A DNA stretch of 64,000 nucleotides, taken from contig NZ_FNWJ01000001.1 in assembly GCF_900108055.1 (NCBI RefSeq), forward strand, positions 310,001 through 374,000, in the 5' to 3' direction. The number at the start of each line of letters is the position of its first letter. Within the stretch, counting starts at the first letter, position 1. The position numbers were made by a program, and so were the translations under genes. Positions 24,738 to 32,827 of this stretch are shown in pieces. Origin of the DNA: Thermoleophilum album (GTDB lineage: Bacteria > Actinomycetota > Thermoleophilia > Solirubrobacterales > Thermoleophilaceae). The notes beneath the pieces were generated by a model that saw only the letters and a list, made by a program, of their open reading frames with translations, was not told the DNA's origin and ran no database searches.

Positions 24738-26528
24738 TCAGCGAAGCTCGCCGCGCAGGCGCCGGTCGGCGATCGTCAGGCGGACGAGGTGCTCGGCTAG
24801 GTCGAAGACCGGCCGCTGCGCCCCGTCGCGCTCGGGGTTGGCGATGGGTGGTGCGCCAGCCGGCGCGCGAGCTCGGGCTTGCTCAGCTCGAACGGCGGAT
24901 CCTCGGCGGCGGCCGCGTCGAGCAGCACGCCCGCCATGCCCCTCCGCGCCTCCTTCGGCCTGTCGGCCTCAGCCGCGACGAGTGCGGCCATCGCGTCGGG
25001 ATCCAGTTCGAACTCGGCCAGCCCCTCGAGCTGGCGGGCCGTGGCGTTGATCACCTCGCACGCCTCGGCGACCGTGAAGTTGTCCGCCTCGATGTCCTCC
25101 TGCCAGATGAGGAACTCGGGCGCCTGCCCGGGCTCGTCCTCGAGCCGCTGCGCGCCCTCGCGTGCCGCCCGCAGCGCGGCACGGCGCTCGTCGGCGGTGG
25201 CGAACGTGCGCGCCCGCGCCTCGGCGAGCGCGTCTTCGAGCGCGCGCTTGCGCTGGGCGTCGGAGACGCCCTCGATGTGGCCGGCGCGCACCAGCGCCTC
25301 GATTCTGCCGCGGGCGCCCCTCGTTATCGAAGAGCAGCAGGTAGTAGTTGCTGTACACGCGCACCGCGCCCAGGATCAGCTCGGCGTTGGCCGGGATGTC
25401 GGCGCCGCCGAGCGCGAACGCGTGGATGCCGAGGTAGCCGAAGCTCAGGTCGTAGCGGGCGGCGAGCACCTCCTCGAGCATCGCCAGGTCCGACTTGCCC
25501 TCGGCGATGAGCTGCACCCGCCACGGATAGAGGCCGAAGTGCTCCAGCAGCGCCGGCAGCACCTCGCAGTTGCCGCGCAGCTCGTCGGTGCCGTACATGC
25601 GCCGCTTGGCCTCCTTCGGGTGGATCCCGAAGAGCTCGTCGACGTCGGGCAGCGGCTCGCCGGCAAGCTGGGCGTGCCAGCTGCGCACGACGCGTGCCGC
25701 GTCGTAGAGGTCGAGCGCGCGCAGCGCGGCGCCCTTCAGCCGCTCGCGCTCGCGCCGCTTGACCTGGTCGGCCAGGTGAAACCAGCGCTCCAGCGGGTCG
25801 ATCCAGTGCGCCCGCGTCGCGAACGCGTCGAACAGCCGCTCCAGATCCTCCGCCGTCACCTCGCAGTCCTCGGCGGCGGCGGCGTAGTCGAATGTGCGCC
25901 GCTGCTCGATCGCCCAGTCCGCGGCCTCCTCGGTCAGTCCGACGACCGGGCCGCCCCGGTATCGGCCGCCGCGCACCGACGGCATGAACAGGTTCTGCAC
26001 CCGGATGAGCAGCAGCTCCTCCGCGCGGTTGGCACGGGCGACGTCGGACAGGCGCTCGCGGTCGATCGGCGCGCTCGCGTACGCGACGCGCGCCTCGTGA
26101 AACTCATCGAGGCCGCGCCCGAGCGCCAGCAGCGGGGTCGATGGCGAGAGGTGGTCGACGATCGTCACGAGGCTCAGCAGCTGCCAGTGCCCGTAAAGGA
26201 CGTAGAGGTCCGCGCCGTTGCGCTCGCGCGCCTCGGCGCGCAGCTCGTCCCACGCGACGAACCCACGCTCCTCGCGCACGATCGAATCGCCGTTCTCGAG
26301 GTTGGCCGGCTGGTCGTCGTGCCAGAAGCCGTGGAGCGCATAGGCGACCGGGGGCAGGAGGCCCTCGCGGTCGAGCGTCTCCCACGGGCTCGCGTCGAAC
26401 GGCGAGATCTTCATCACGTCTCGCTCGGCGGCCGCCTTGCGGAAGTCGCTCAGCGACACGAGCGGGACCTGCACGAACGCCCACTCGCGGACCGCGCGTG
26501 AGTAGGTGAAAGCTCCGGGCGCGGGCAT
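24738..26528 (-). pseudogene. TOPRIM-like protein, broken by two frameshifts
   Basis: From ATG 26528 (MPAPGAFTYSRAVREWAF) one frame runs ~400 residues to LLLFDNEG. There, at a GGGG run near 25316, the sense moves to a second frame (RGRIEALVRAGHIEGVSDAQ and on to PELARRLAHH). Near 24850 it shifts again to IANPERDGAQRPVFDLAEHL, ending at TGA 24738. Together this is a protein of nearly 600 residues. The stretch QLIAEGKSDLAMLEEVLAAR followed by YLLLFDNEG resembles a TOPRIM fold (first Glu, then D-x-E). OLD-type nucleases and defence proteins carry such domains. Decay or sequence error; the homopolymer at the first shift leaves error possible. Confidence 0.55.
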
Positions 26529-26561
26529 GGGCCGGGGATAGCAGACGCCCGGCGCCCGCAC

Positions 26562-26823
26562 GCCATCGAGGAGGCGTCATTGCCGCTGACACGCCAGCGA
26601 CAAACCGTCAAGCGGCGGCCCTCCAGGCCTCGATCGGCTTGCCCAGCGAGCCGTCAAGCGGTAGCGCAGACCGGCGTGCCAGGGACGGCACGCCGAGGCA
26701 GCGCCACCGCCGAAAAACCGCTCACACACTTGCACCAAGTGCTGTGCTCGCCCGTACGCGCGAGCAGTTGTGGATCCGGCGCGTGCCTGACGACATCCTC
26801 GCCGCCACAAAGCGGGGTCGCGG
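26562..26823. other. Non-coding region before the relaxase; candidate oriT
   Basis: No gene is visible. It holds a perfect inverted repeat GGCGTGCC-6 bases-GGCACGCC (26673-26694) and two direct copies of CCGTCAAGCGG (26605-26615 and 26651-26661, 46 bases apart). Inverted repeats and iterons directly beside a MobF relaxase gene are the expected components of an origin of transfer. The nick site cannot be placed from sequence alone. Confidence 0.45.
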
Positions 26824-29800
26824 ATGCTTTCTATCGGCAAGCTCGGACAAGGCCAGGCCGACTACTACCTCCAAGCGGTCGGCCAGGGCATCGAGGACTA
26901 CTACACCGGGGCCGGGGAAGCCCCCGGCCGCTGGCTCGGCTCCGCCGCCGACGAGCTCGGCGCCGACGGTGAGGTCGATGCCGCAGCCCTGCACGCCGCG
27001 CTCACCGGCAACCACCCGCTCACCGGCGCCCAGCTCGCGCGCCCGCCGCGCGGCGGCATCCGCGTGCCGGGGTTCGACCTGACGTTCTCGGCGCCCAAGA
27101 GCGTCAGCGTCCTGTTCGGGCTCGGCGACGCGGCGCTCAGCCGTGAAGTCCGCGACGCGCACGAGGCGGCGGTCGAGGCCGCGCTCGGCTACATGGAGCG
27201 CCAGGCCGCCGTCGCGCGCCGCGGCCGTGGCGGCACCGAGAGCGTCCTCGGCAACGGCTTCGTCGGCGCCGCCTTCCGCCACCGCACCAGCCGCGCCGGC
27301 GACCCACAGCTCCACACCCACGTGCTCGTCGCCAACATGACCCGAGGACCCGACGGCCGCTGGACCGCACTCGACGCGCGCCGCCTCTATGCCCAGGCCA
27401 AGACCGGCGGCTACCTCTACCAGGCCCACCTGCGCGCCGAGCTGACCCGCCGCCTCGGCGTCGAATGGACCACGATCCACCGCGGCGCGGCCGAGGTCGA
27501 CGGCATCCCCGCGCGCGTGCTGCGCTCGTTCAGCCGCCGGCGCGCAGAGATCGAAGAGCAGATGCGCGACCGCGGCGACACCAGCTCGCGCGCCGCCCAG
27601 GTCGCCGCGCTGGACACCCGGCAGGCCAAGGACTACGCCGTCGCCCCCGCGTCGCTCGCCGCGCGCTGGCGCGACCAGGCGCGGGCACTCGGCTTCGAGC
27701 CCGACAGCGTCCGCGACCTCACCGGGCGCCAGCAGCCGCGGCACCTCGCGCCGTCCGCCGAGCGCGCGATCCACGACCACCTCGGCGGCCCCGATGGCCT
27801 CACCCGCCAGCGCTCGACCTTCGCGCGCCGCGAGGTGATCCAGGCGTGGTGCGAGCAGCTGCCGGACGGCGCGCCGGTCGCCGACGTCGAGCGCCTCGCC
27901 GACGACTTCATCACCAGCGAACGCGCCGTGCCGCTCGCCGCCGACGTGCGCGGCCTCACCGGCACGGACGTGATCCGCCGCGCCGACGGACGCGTCGTCC
28001 CCGCCACGGCCGATGAGCGCCCGCACTCCACCCCCGAGCTGCTCGCCCTCGAGCGTGCCCTCATCGAGCGCGCCGCCGCCCGCCACGACGACCGCGTCGG
28101 CGTGGTCAGCACCGACGCCGTAGACGCCGCGCTCACCGGTCGGCCCACGCTGTCTTCGGAGCAGGAGCAGATGATCCGCCGCCTGACGACCGAGGGCGCC
28201 GGCGTGGCCGTCGTCGTCGGCAAGGCGGGCACCGGCAAGACCTTCGCGCTCGACGCGGCGCGCGAGGCGTGGGAGCGCCAGGGCTACCGGGTCGTCGGTG
28301 CCGCGCTCGCGCGCCGCGCGGCGCGGGAGCTCCAGGACGGCTCGGGGATCGAGTCCACCAGCGTCGCCGCGCTCCTCCAGGACCTGCGCGACGGTGGGGA
28401 GCGCAGCCTGCTGGGTCGTGGCCGCTGCGTGCTCGTGATCGACGAGGCCGGCATGGTCGGGACCCGCCAGCTCGCCGAGCTGCTCGACCATGCCGCCGCC
28501 GCCCGAGCCAAGGTCGTCCTTGTCGGCGACGACCGCCAGCTGCCCGAGATCGATGCCGGCGGCGCCTTCCGCGGACTCGCGCACCGTCTGCGTCCTATCG
28601 AGCTCGTCGAGAACCGCCGTCAGCAGCATCAGTGGGAGCGCGAAGCCCTCGACCTGCTGCGCGAGGGCCGCGCCGCCGAGGCGATAGCCCGCTACGAGGA
28701 ACGTGGCCGCGTCGTGCTCGCCGACACCGCCGGCGAGGCCCACGACCGCCTCGTGGCCGACTGGTGGACCGCCGCGAGCCGCGGCGAGGAGGCCGTGATG
28801 GTCGCCGCCCGCCGCGTCGACGTCGCCGAGCTGAACGCCCGCGCCCGCGCGCTGATGGCGCGCGACGGGCGCCTCGGCTCCACCGAGATCGAGGTCGCTG
28901 GGCGGCGCTTCGCGACCGGCGACCACGTCGTTGCGCTGGCCAACGCCCGCCGCCTCGGGGTGCTCAACGGCACGCGCGGTGTCGTCACCCACGTCGATAC
29001 CACTGCGCATGCGCTCGAGCTCGCGACGCCCGACGGCACGCGCATCCTCCTCCCCGCCGGCTACCTCGACGCGCGCACCCCCCGCGGCGGCGCGACGCTC
29101 GACCACGGCTACGCGATCACCGGCCACAAGAGCCAGGGCATGACCACCGGCCGCGCCTTCGTCCTCGGTACCGAGGGGCTCTACCGCGAATGGGGCTACG
29201 TCGGTCTCAGCCGCGGACGCACCGAGAACCGTCTTTACCTCGTCGCGCCCGAGCCGCCCGAACGCGACGAGTACGCCCCGCCGGAGGCGCGCAAGGACGC
29301 GCTCGAGGCGGCGATCTCAGCGCTTGGTCGCAGCCGCGCACAGCACATGGCCACCGACGTGGAGCAGCAGGCGAAGGTGCAGGCGCTGTCGCACGAGCAG
29401 CTGCGCTCCGAGCTCGACCGGCTGCGGCCGCAGACGATCGCGTCGTCGTCGCCGGTTCAGAAGCGCCTCGAGCGCCAGCTGCGCAGCGTCAAGCAGCAGC
29501 GCCTGGCGGCAGAGGAACGCGCCGCGTCCGAGCCGTCAGCGTCCGAACTCCAGCGGGACGCCGAAGACGCCCGCCTGTCCGCGGCGCGAGCTCATGCGCT
29601 GGAACGCGCTCGGGATCTCGCAGCGCAGGAGCGGACCCTCGAGCGTCGGCTCGAGCAGGCGCAGGTCGCCGCGCCGGCGCGCGACAGCGCCTACGTTGCC
29701 GTCCTCGACGCGGAGCTTCGCCGCCGCACCGACGTCGCCGTGCAGAAGGCGATCGCCGATCCGCCGGCGTACGTCATCGCGGCGGTCGGCGAGCGGCCGG

Positions 29801-30030
29801 ACCGCCTTGCGCACCGCCGCGCGTGGTACCGCGCTGTCCGGCAGATCGAGACCTACCGCTGGCGGTACGGCGTGCGCGACAACGAGTGCGCTCTCGGCGC
29901 AGAGCCCCCGAGAAACGACATCGGCATGCGCGCGGCCTGGCGGGACGCGAAGAACGAGATCGTTCGCGCGCAGCAAGAGATCGAACAGACTGCCGAGCGG
30001 CATCGCGACGCCGCTCGCGCGGTGGAATGA
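26824..30030 (+). CDS. MobF-family conjugative relaxase-helicase (TraA/TrwC-like)
   Basis: A 1068-residue protein. The TrwC relaxase domain spans ~1-330: tandem tyrosines in QADYYLQ and in GIEDYYTGAGEAPGRW, FDLTFSAPKSVSVLFGLGD, and the metal-binding His motif GDPQLHTHVLVANM near residue 164. The helicase domain has Walker A VVVGKAGTGKTFALDAAR near 465, Walker B VLVIDEAGMVG, and VLVGDDRQLPEIDAGGAF, as in RecD-like SF1B helicases. A UvrD-like C-motif HGYAITGHKSQGMT comes near residue 765. The final ~200 residues are coiled-coil rich. It nicks oriT, stays bound to the strand and unwinds it. No type IV secretion genes are in this window, so mobilisation would need help. Sequence appears intact. 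Confidence 0.93.
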   Translation: MLSIGKLGQGQADYYLQAVGQGIEDYYTGAGEAPGRWLGSAADELGADGEVDAAALHAALTGNHPLTGAQLARPPRGGIRVPGFDLTFSAPKSVSVLFGLGDAALSREVRDAHEAAVEAALGYMERQAAVARRGRGGTESVLGNGFVGAAFRHRTSRAGDPQLHTHVLVANMTRGPDGRWTALDARRLYAQAKTGGYLYQAHLRAELTRRLGVEWTTIHRGAAEVDGIPARVLRSFSRRRAEIEEQMRDRGDTSSRAAQVAALDTRQAKDYAVAPASLAARWRDQARALGFEPDSVRDLTGRQQPRHLAPSAERAIHDHLGGPDGLTRQRSTFARREVIQAWCEQLPDGAPVADVERLADDFITSERAVPLAADVRGLTGTDVIRRADGRVVPATADERPHSTPELLALERALIERAAARHDDRVGVVSTDAVDAALTGRPTLSSEQEQMIRRLTTEGAGVAVVVGKAGTGKTFALDAAREAWERQGYRVVGAALARRAARELQDGSGIESTSVAALLQDLRDGGERSLLGRGRCVLVIDEAGMVGTRQLAELLDHAAAARAKVVLVGDDRQLPEIDAGGAFRGLAHRLRPIELVENRRQQHQWEREALDLLREGRAAEAIARYEERGRVVLADTAGEAHDRLVADWWTAASRGEEAVMVAARRVDVAELNARARALMARDGRLGSTEIEVAGRRFATGDHVVALANARRLGVLNGTRGVVTHVDTTAHALELATPDGTRILLPAGYLDARTPRGGATLDHGYAITGHKSQGMTTGRAFVLGTEGLYREWGYVGLSRGRTENRLYLVAPEPPERDEYAPPEARKDALEAAISALGRSRAQHMATDVEQQAKVQALSHEQLRSELDRLRPQTIASSSPVQKRLERQLRSVKQQRLAAEERAASEPSASELQRDAEDARLSAARAHALERARDLAAQERTLERRLEQAQVAAPARDSAYVAVLDAELRRRTDVAVQKAIADPPAYVIAAVGERPDRLAHRRAWYRAVRQIETYRWRYGVRDNECALGAEPPRNDIGMRAAWRDAKNEIVRAQQEIEQTAERHRDAARAVE

Positions 30031-30032
30031 CC

Positions 30033-30281
30033 TCAGGCCGCCAGCGCCGTGATCGCCACGGCGACGGTGCCGATGACGAGCCCAAGGCTCGCCCAGGCGG
30101 TCGTGATGGCCCAAGTGTCCGTGTCGGGATTACGCCGCTTGGCGCGCAGAGCGACGACCGAGCCGATGGCGGTACCGAGCGCAGCCATCTGCAGGACGAA
30201 GCCGATCGCAGGAACAGGCGCCACTGCGACGACGGGAATCCCGGCGATCAGGGCGGAGGAGACGAGAGCGAGCGCTTGCAT
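30033..30281 (-). CDS. Small membrane protein
   Basis: An 82-residue protein starting at ATG 30281, with three hydrophobic segments: MQALALVSSALIAGIPVVAV, IGFVLQMAALGTAIGSVVAL and a final helix SLGLVIGTVAVAITALAA. A short basic loop, RAKRRNPDTDTW, sits between helices 2 and 3. It is convergent with the relaxase, two bases from its stop. The longer upstream open frame is low-complexity and not convincing. No function can be assigned. Confidence 0.45.
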   Translation of the reverse strand: MQALALVSSALIAGIPVVAVAPVPAIGFVLQMAALGTAIGSVVALRAKRRNPDTDTWAITTAWASLGLVIGTVAVAITALAA

Positions 30282-30574
30282 GCGCCCGTCCCGCGCCGCG
30301 GCCGAGCGGCTCGATAAGACCCCGGCTCCAAGAAGAGCCGGAGAGCCGCCACCCGCGGTGCACCATCCGGGACGCCCCAAGCGCTCGGACTCGACTACAT
30401 CGCCCCGCCGGGAGCCCCGCCGGCAGGCGCCGCCGACGGCGTCAGGTGCCGCCGGCGAGTCCTCCAGCACGTACAGCGGAGATGCGCGAATGAGACCGGA
30501 TGCGAGCGCTTCGGCGCACATCGGCTCGGTCAGATGCCCGCGGTGGGGTCGTAGTTGCCGGTCGGGCACGGCGC

Positions 30575-30783
30575 GCCGCTGCGGCTGAGGTCCACAGCCG
30601 GTCGCGCGGCATGCGTCGGCGCGTGAGGCGCAGCCAGTCGCTGCCGTCGCGGCAGTGGCGGTTCCAGTCCAGCTTCGGATGCGCGGAGAGGAGCTTCAGA
30701 CCGCTTCGCGCCAACAGCGAAACGAACACCACATTCACGAAGTGCGTGACGCGTAGCCAGGCCGGAAAGTCGACCTCCACCAC
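30575..30783 (-). pseudogene. N-terminal fragment of a molybdopterin-dependent oxidoreductase
   Basis: From GTG 30783 about 67 residues match the start of a membrane-linked molybdopterin oxidoreductase family: VEVDFPAWLRVTHFVNVVFV, then LLARSGLKLLSAHPKLDWNR, and DGSDWLRLTRRRMPRDRLW. After that the frame continues as Arg/Ala-rich sequence with no similarity, and the sulphite-oxidase-type catalytic domain is absent. The gene is cut off near 30575. It lies two bases past the stop of the Myb-repeat gene. The bases between 30282 and 30574 hold no recognisable gene. Assignment rests on recalled family sequence. Confidence 0.5.
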
Positions 30784-30784
30784 C

Positions 30785-31945
30785 TCACCGCGCCCGCGCC
30801 CGCGGCGGCGCTGCAGTCAACCGGGGGGCGGCGCCAGGAGCGCCGACGCTCGCCGGCACGCCAGGCGCGTCCGTGCTTGCGGCCTGGCGGGTCGCGCCGC
30901 GCAGGGCCGCGGGCCGCAGGCCCAGCCGGCGCGCGAGCGCGAGCTGGCGGCCCGGTCCGCCGGCTCTGAGTTCGCGCGCCACCGCGGTCCGTTCGCCGGG
31001 CGTGAGCCCGCGGCGGGCGGGGACCGGGTGATGCGGCGAGCGCTCGGCGCCCGCGCGCAGCCCCAGCCGCCGCAGGCGCTGGGTGATCGCCTCGGGGCTG
31101 CGGTCCACCAGCTCGGCGAGCGCCGCCGGGTTCAGTGCGGCGTGCAGCCGCAGAAGCTCGTCCTCGCGAGCGCTCCAGGGCCGACCGCGTCCGGTACGCG
31201 CGGACCGGGGGGCCGGGATGCCCAGCTTGCGGGCGCGGGCGCGCAGCGCCTCGGGGGTGCGCGCCAGCAGGTGCGCGGCGCGTTCGAGCTCGATCCCGTC
31301 GCGCGCGAGCTGCCGCAGGTCGCGGTCCTCGCGGGCCGTCCACGCCCGCGCGTAGGTCGCCAACCCGAGCTTGGCGGCGCGCGCGGCGACCGCCGTGGCG
31401 ATGCGCCCGGAAAGCTCGGCGGCGATCTGCGCGCACGTCAGCCCGCGCTCGTAGCCGTCGCGGACCGCGGCGTCCTCATACGGCTGCCACCGCGGTCGCG
31501 CGGGCGGGCGGTGCAGCCCGAGCTTGCGCGCGCGCAGCCGCAGCGATCCGGCGCTTCGCCCCAGCGCGACCGCGAGCGCCTCGACGTCGCCGCCTGCTGT
31601 CCAGCAGGCGGCGATCGCGTCGTCCTCGGCGGCGCTGAAGGCACGCGGGGCGCGGCCGGAGCCGACCAGCACGCGGCGGCGGCGGACCTGCTCGGCCGGG
31701 CGCCGCAGCCGAGCGGCGATCGCGGTCGCTTGCAGCCCGAGCGCGGTGCCCGCGCGCAGCAGTTCATCCTCGGCCGGCGACCACGGCCGCTGACGTGGCC
31801 GCGGGGCGATGCCCAGCGTGCGGCGGCGCTCGGACACGGCGTCCTGGGAGCGCCCGACCTGCTCGGCGATCGCGCGCAGCGGCGCGCCCTGCCCGTAGAG
31901 CCGGCGCAGCACCCGGTCCTCCTCGGGCGACCAGCGCGGCGGCAC
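30785..31945 (-). CDS. Protein of about six tandem Myb/SANT-like repeats
   Basis: A 386-residue protein built of repeats of about 48-50 residues. Repeat starts, each with an aromatic residue and an ED pair, are RWSPEEDRVLRRL, RPWSPAEDELLRA, RAFSAAEDDAIAA, PRWQPYEDAAVRD, RAWTAREDRDLRQ and RPWSAREDELLRL; a degenerate seventh begins RGLTPGERTAVA. Each ends in a recognition-helix-like part such as DAVSERRRTLGI or EALRARARKLGI. This is the W-x-ED-x-L, three-helix pattern of Myb/SANT and GcrA-like DNA-binding domains. The role is unknown: probably a modular DNA-binding protein. GTG 31945 lies two bases after the stop of the secreted protein gene, so they are coupled. Confidence 0.75.
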   Translation of the reverse strand: MPPRWSPEEDRVLRRLYGQGAPLRAIAEQVGRSQDAVSERRRTLGIAPRPRQRPWSPAEDELLRAGTALGLQATAIAARLRRPAEQVRRRRVLVGSGRAPRAFSAAEDDAIAACWTAGGDVEALAVALGRSAGSLRLRARKLGLHRPPARPRWQPYEDAAVRDGYERGLTCAQIAAELSGRIATAVAARAAKLGLATYARAWTAREDRDLRQLARDGIELERAAHLLARTPEALRARARKLGIPAPRSARTGRGRPWSAREDELLRLHAALNPAALAELVDRSPEAITQRLRRLGLRAGAERSPHHPVPARRGLTPGERTAVARELRAGGPGRQLALARRLGLRPAALRGATRQAASTDAPGVPASVGAPGAAPRLTAAPPRARAR

Positions 31946-31947
31946 CT

Positions 31948-32262
31948 CTAGTCTCCCGCGTGTGGGCGCGGCTCACGGCGCATGCCGGCGGCGCGCAGCT
32001 CGGTGTGCCACGCCAGCGGGCGTGCCGCGCCGGTGTGAATGACGACGACCGCGCCGGGGCGGGCGCCCGGCAGGACGTCATAGACCTCGCGGCACCGGAA
32101 CAGCCCCCAGCGCACGACGCGGGGATCGAGCGCGGCGTCGCCCAACTCCAGCTCGGTGGCAAACACGGTGATCTCCTGCGGGCACGTCGAATCGCCAGCA
32201 GAGGCAGCCGTGACCTCGGCGGCGCCAACCGTGAACGCCACGGTGCACGCTACCAGCAGCAC
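31948..32262 (-). CDS. Small secreted protein, paralogue of 32474-32704
   Basis: A 104-residue protein from GTG 32262 with a signal peptide (MLLVACTVAFTVGAAEVTA) and a mature part CPQEITVFATELELGD, VVRWGLFRCREVYDVLPGAR and VVVIHTGAARPLAWHTELRA. Two cysteines (in TCPQE and FRCRE) could form a disulphide outside the cell. The mature part aligns with the protein at 32474: both have T-E-L, VRW-LF, V-DVL, V-VIH and a final ELRAAG/ALKDAG helix. No family is recognised. It directly precedes the Myb-repeat gene and is probably co-transcribed. Confidence 0.6.
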   Translation of the reverse strand: MLLVACTVAFTVGAAEVTAASAGDSTCPQEITVFATELELGDAALDPRVVRWGLFRCREVYDVLPGARPGAVVVIHTGAARPLAWHTELRAAGMRREPRPHAGD

Positions 32263-32473
32263 GCGGCCTCCGGCGGCACGCCGCGGTGAACCCCGGCGAC
32301 GCCGGCGGTCCCGCTTGCGTCCCGGCTACTAGGCGTGAAGCGATCGGCCGGCAGCGCGTTGCCGGGATGACGCCGCCAGGTCCGGCCACGACCACAGCGG
32401 CCGACCGTCGACTCGCCGCCTCGGCACCGCCGTCGCCGGCCGCTACCCGGCCCTGGGTCACGGTGCGGGGGGA

Positions 32474-32704
32474 TCACGGTGCTCGTACATCCCTGCTGTC
32501 GAGCCCGGCGTCCTTGAGCGCCCGCAGCCAGCGCACGGGCTGCGCGCGGCCGCGATGGACGATCACGACGCGGTCACGCTCGCCGGTGGCCAGCACGTCG
32601 CGGACGTCGTGGAAGATGAACAGCTCCCAGCGCACCCAGCGCCAATGCTCGGATCCACCCGGGACCCGCAGCTCGGTCAGGAAGATGTCGTGGTCGGCCC
32701 ACAT
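32474..32704 (-). CDS. Small cytoplasmic protein, paralogue of 31948-32262
   Basis: A 76-residue protein from ATG 32704, the only usual start after the in-frame TAA just upstream. Features: MWADHDIFLTELRVPGGSEH, WVRWELFIFHDVRDVLATGE, RVVIVHRGRAQPVRWLRALK. It shares the TEL, VRW-LF, DVL and VIH blocks with the secreted protein at 31948 but has no signal peptide and no cysteines. The two are 211 bases apart on the same strand; the intervening DNA shows no gene. Function unknown. Confidence 0.55.
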   Translation of the reverse strand: MWADHDIFLTELRVPGGSEHWRWVRWELFIFHDVRDVLATGERDRVVIVHRGRAQPVRWLRALKDAGLDSRDVRAP

Positions 32705-32827
32705 CGCGGCTCGCAGCTCCGCCGCCGACGGCGGTTAGTCATACAGCGAGGCGGAGCGGGGCCTCAGAGCGGCGCCGGGCCGTGAGCGCCGAACCGGGTG
32801 ATCGTAGCGGCCCGTAGGCTTTCGGGG

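Noticed and set aside
26722-29127. Very long minus-strand open frame (801 codons) opposite the relaxase
   Set aside because: It is antisense to a clear MobF relaxase with all motifs. Its translation is Gly/Ala/Arg-biased with no domain, as expected for a shadow frame in GC-rich DNA.
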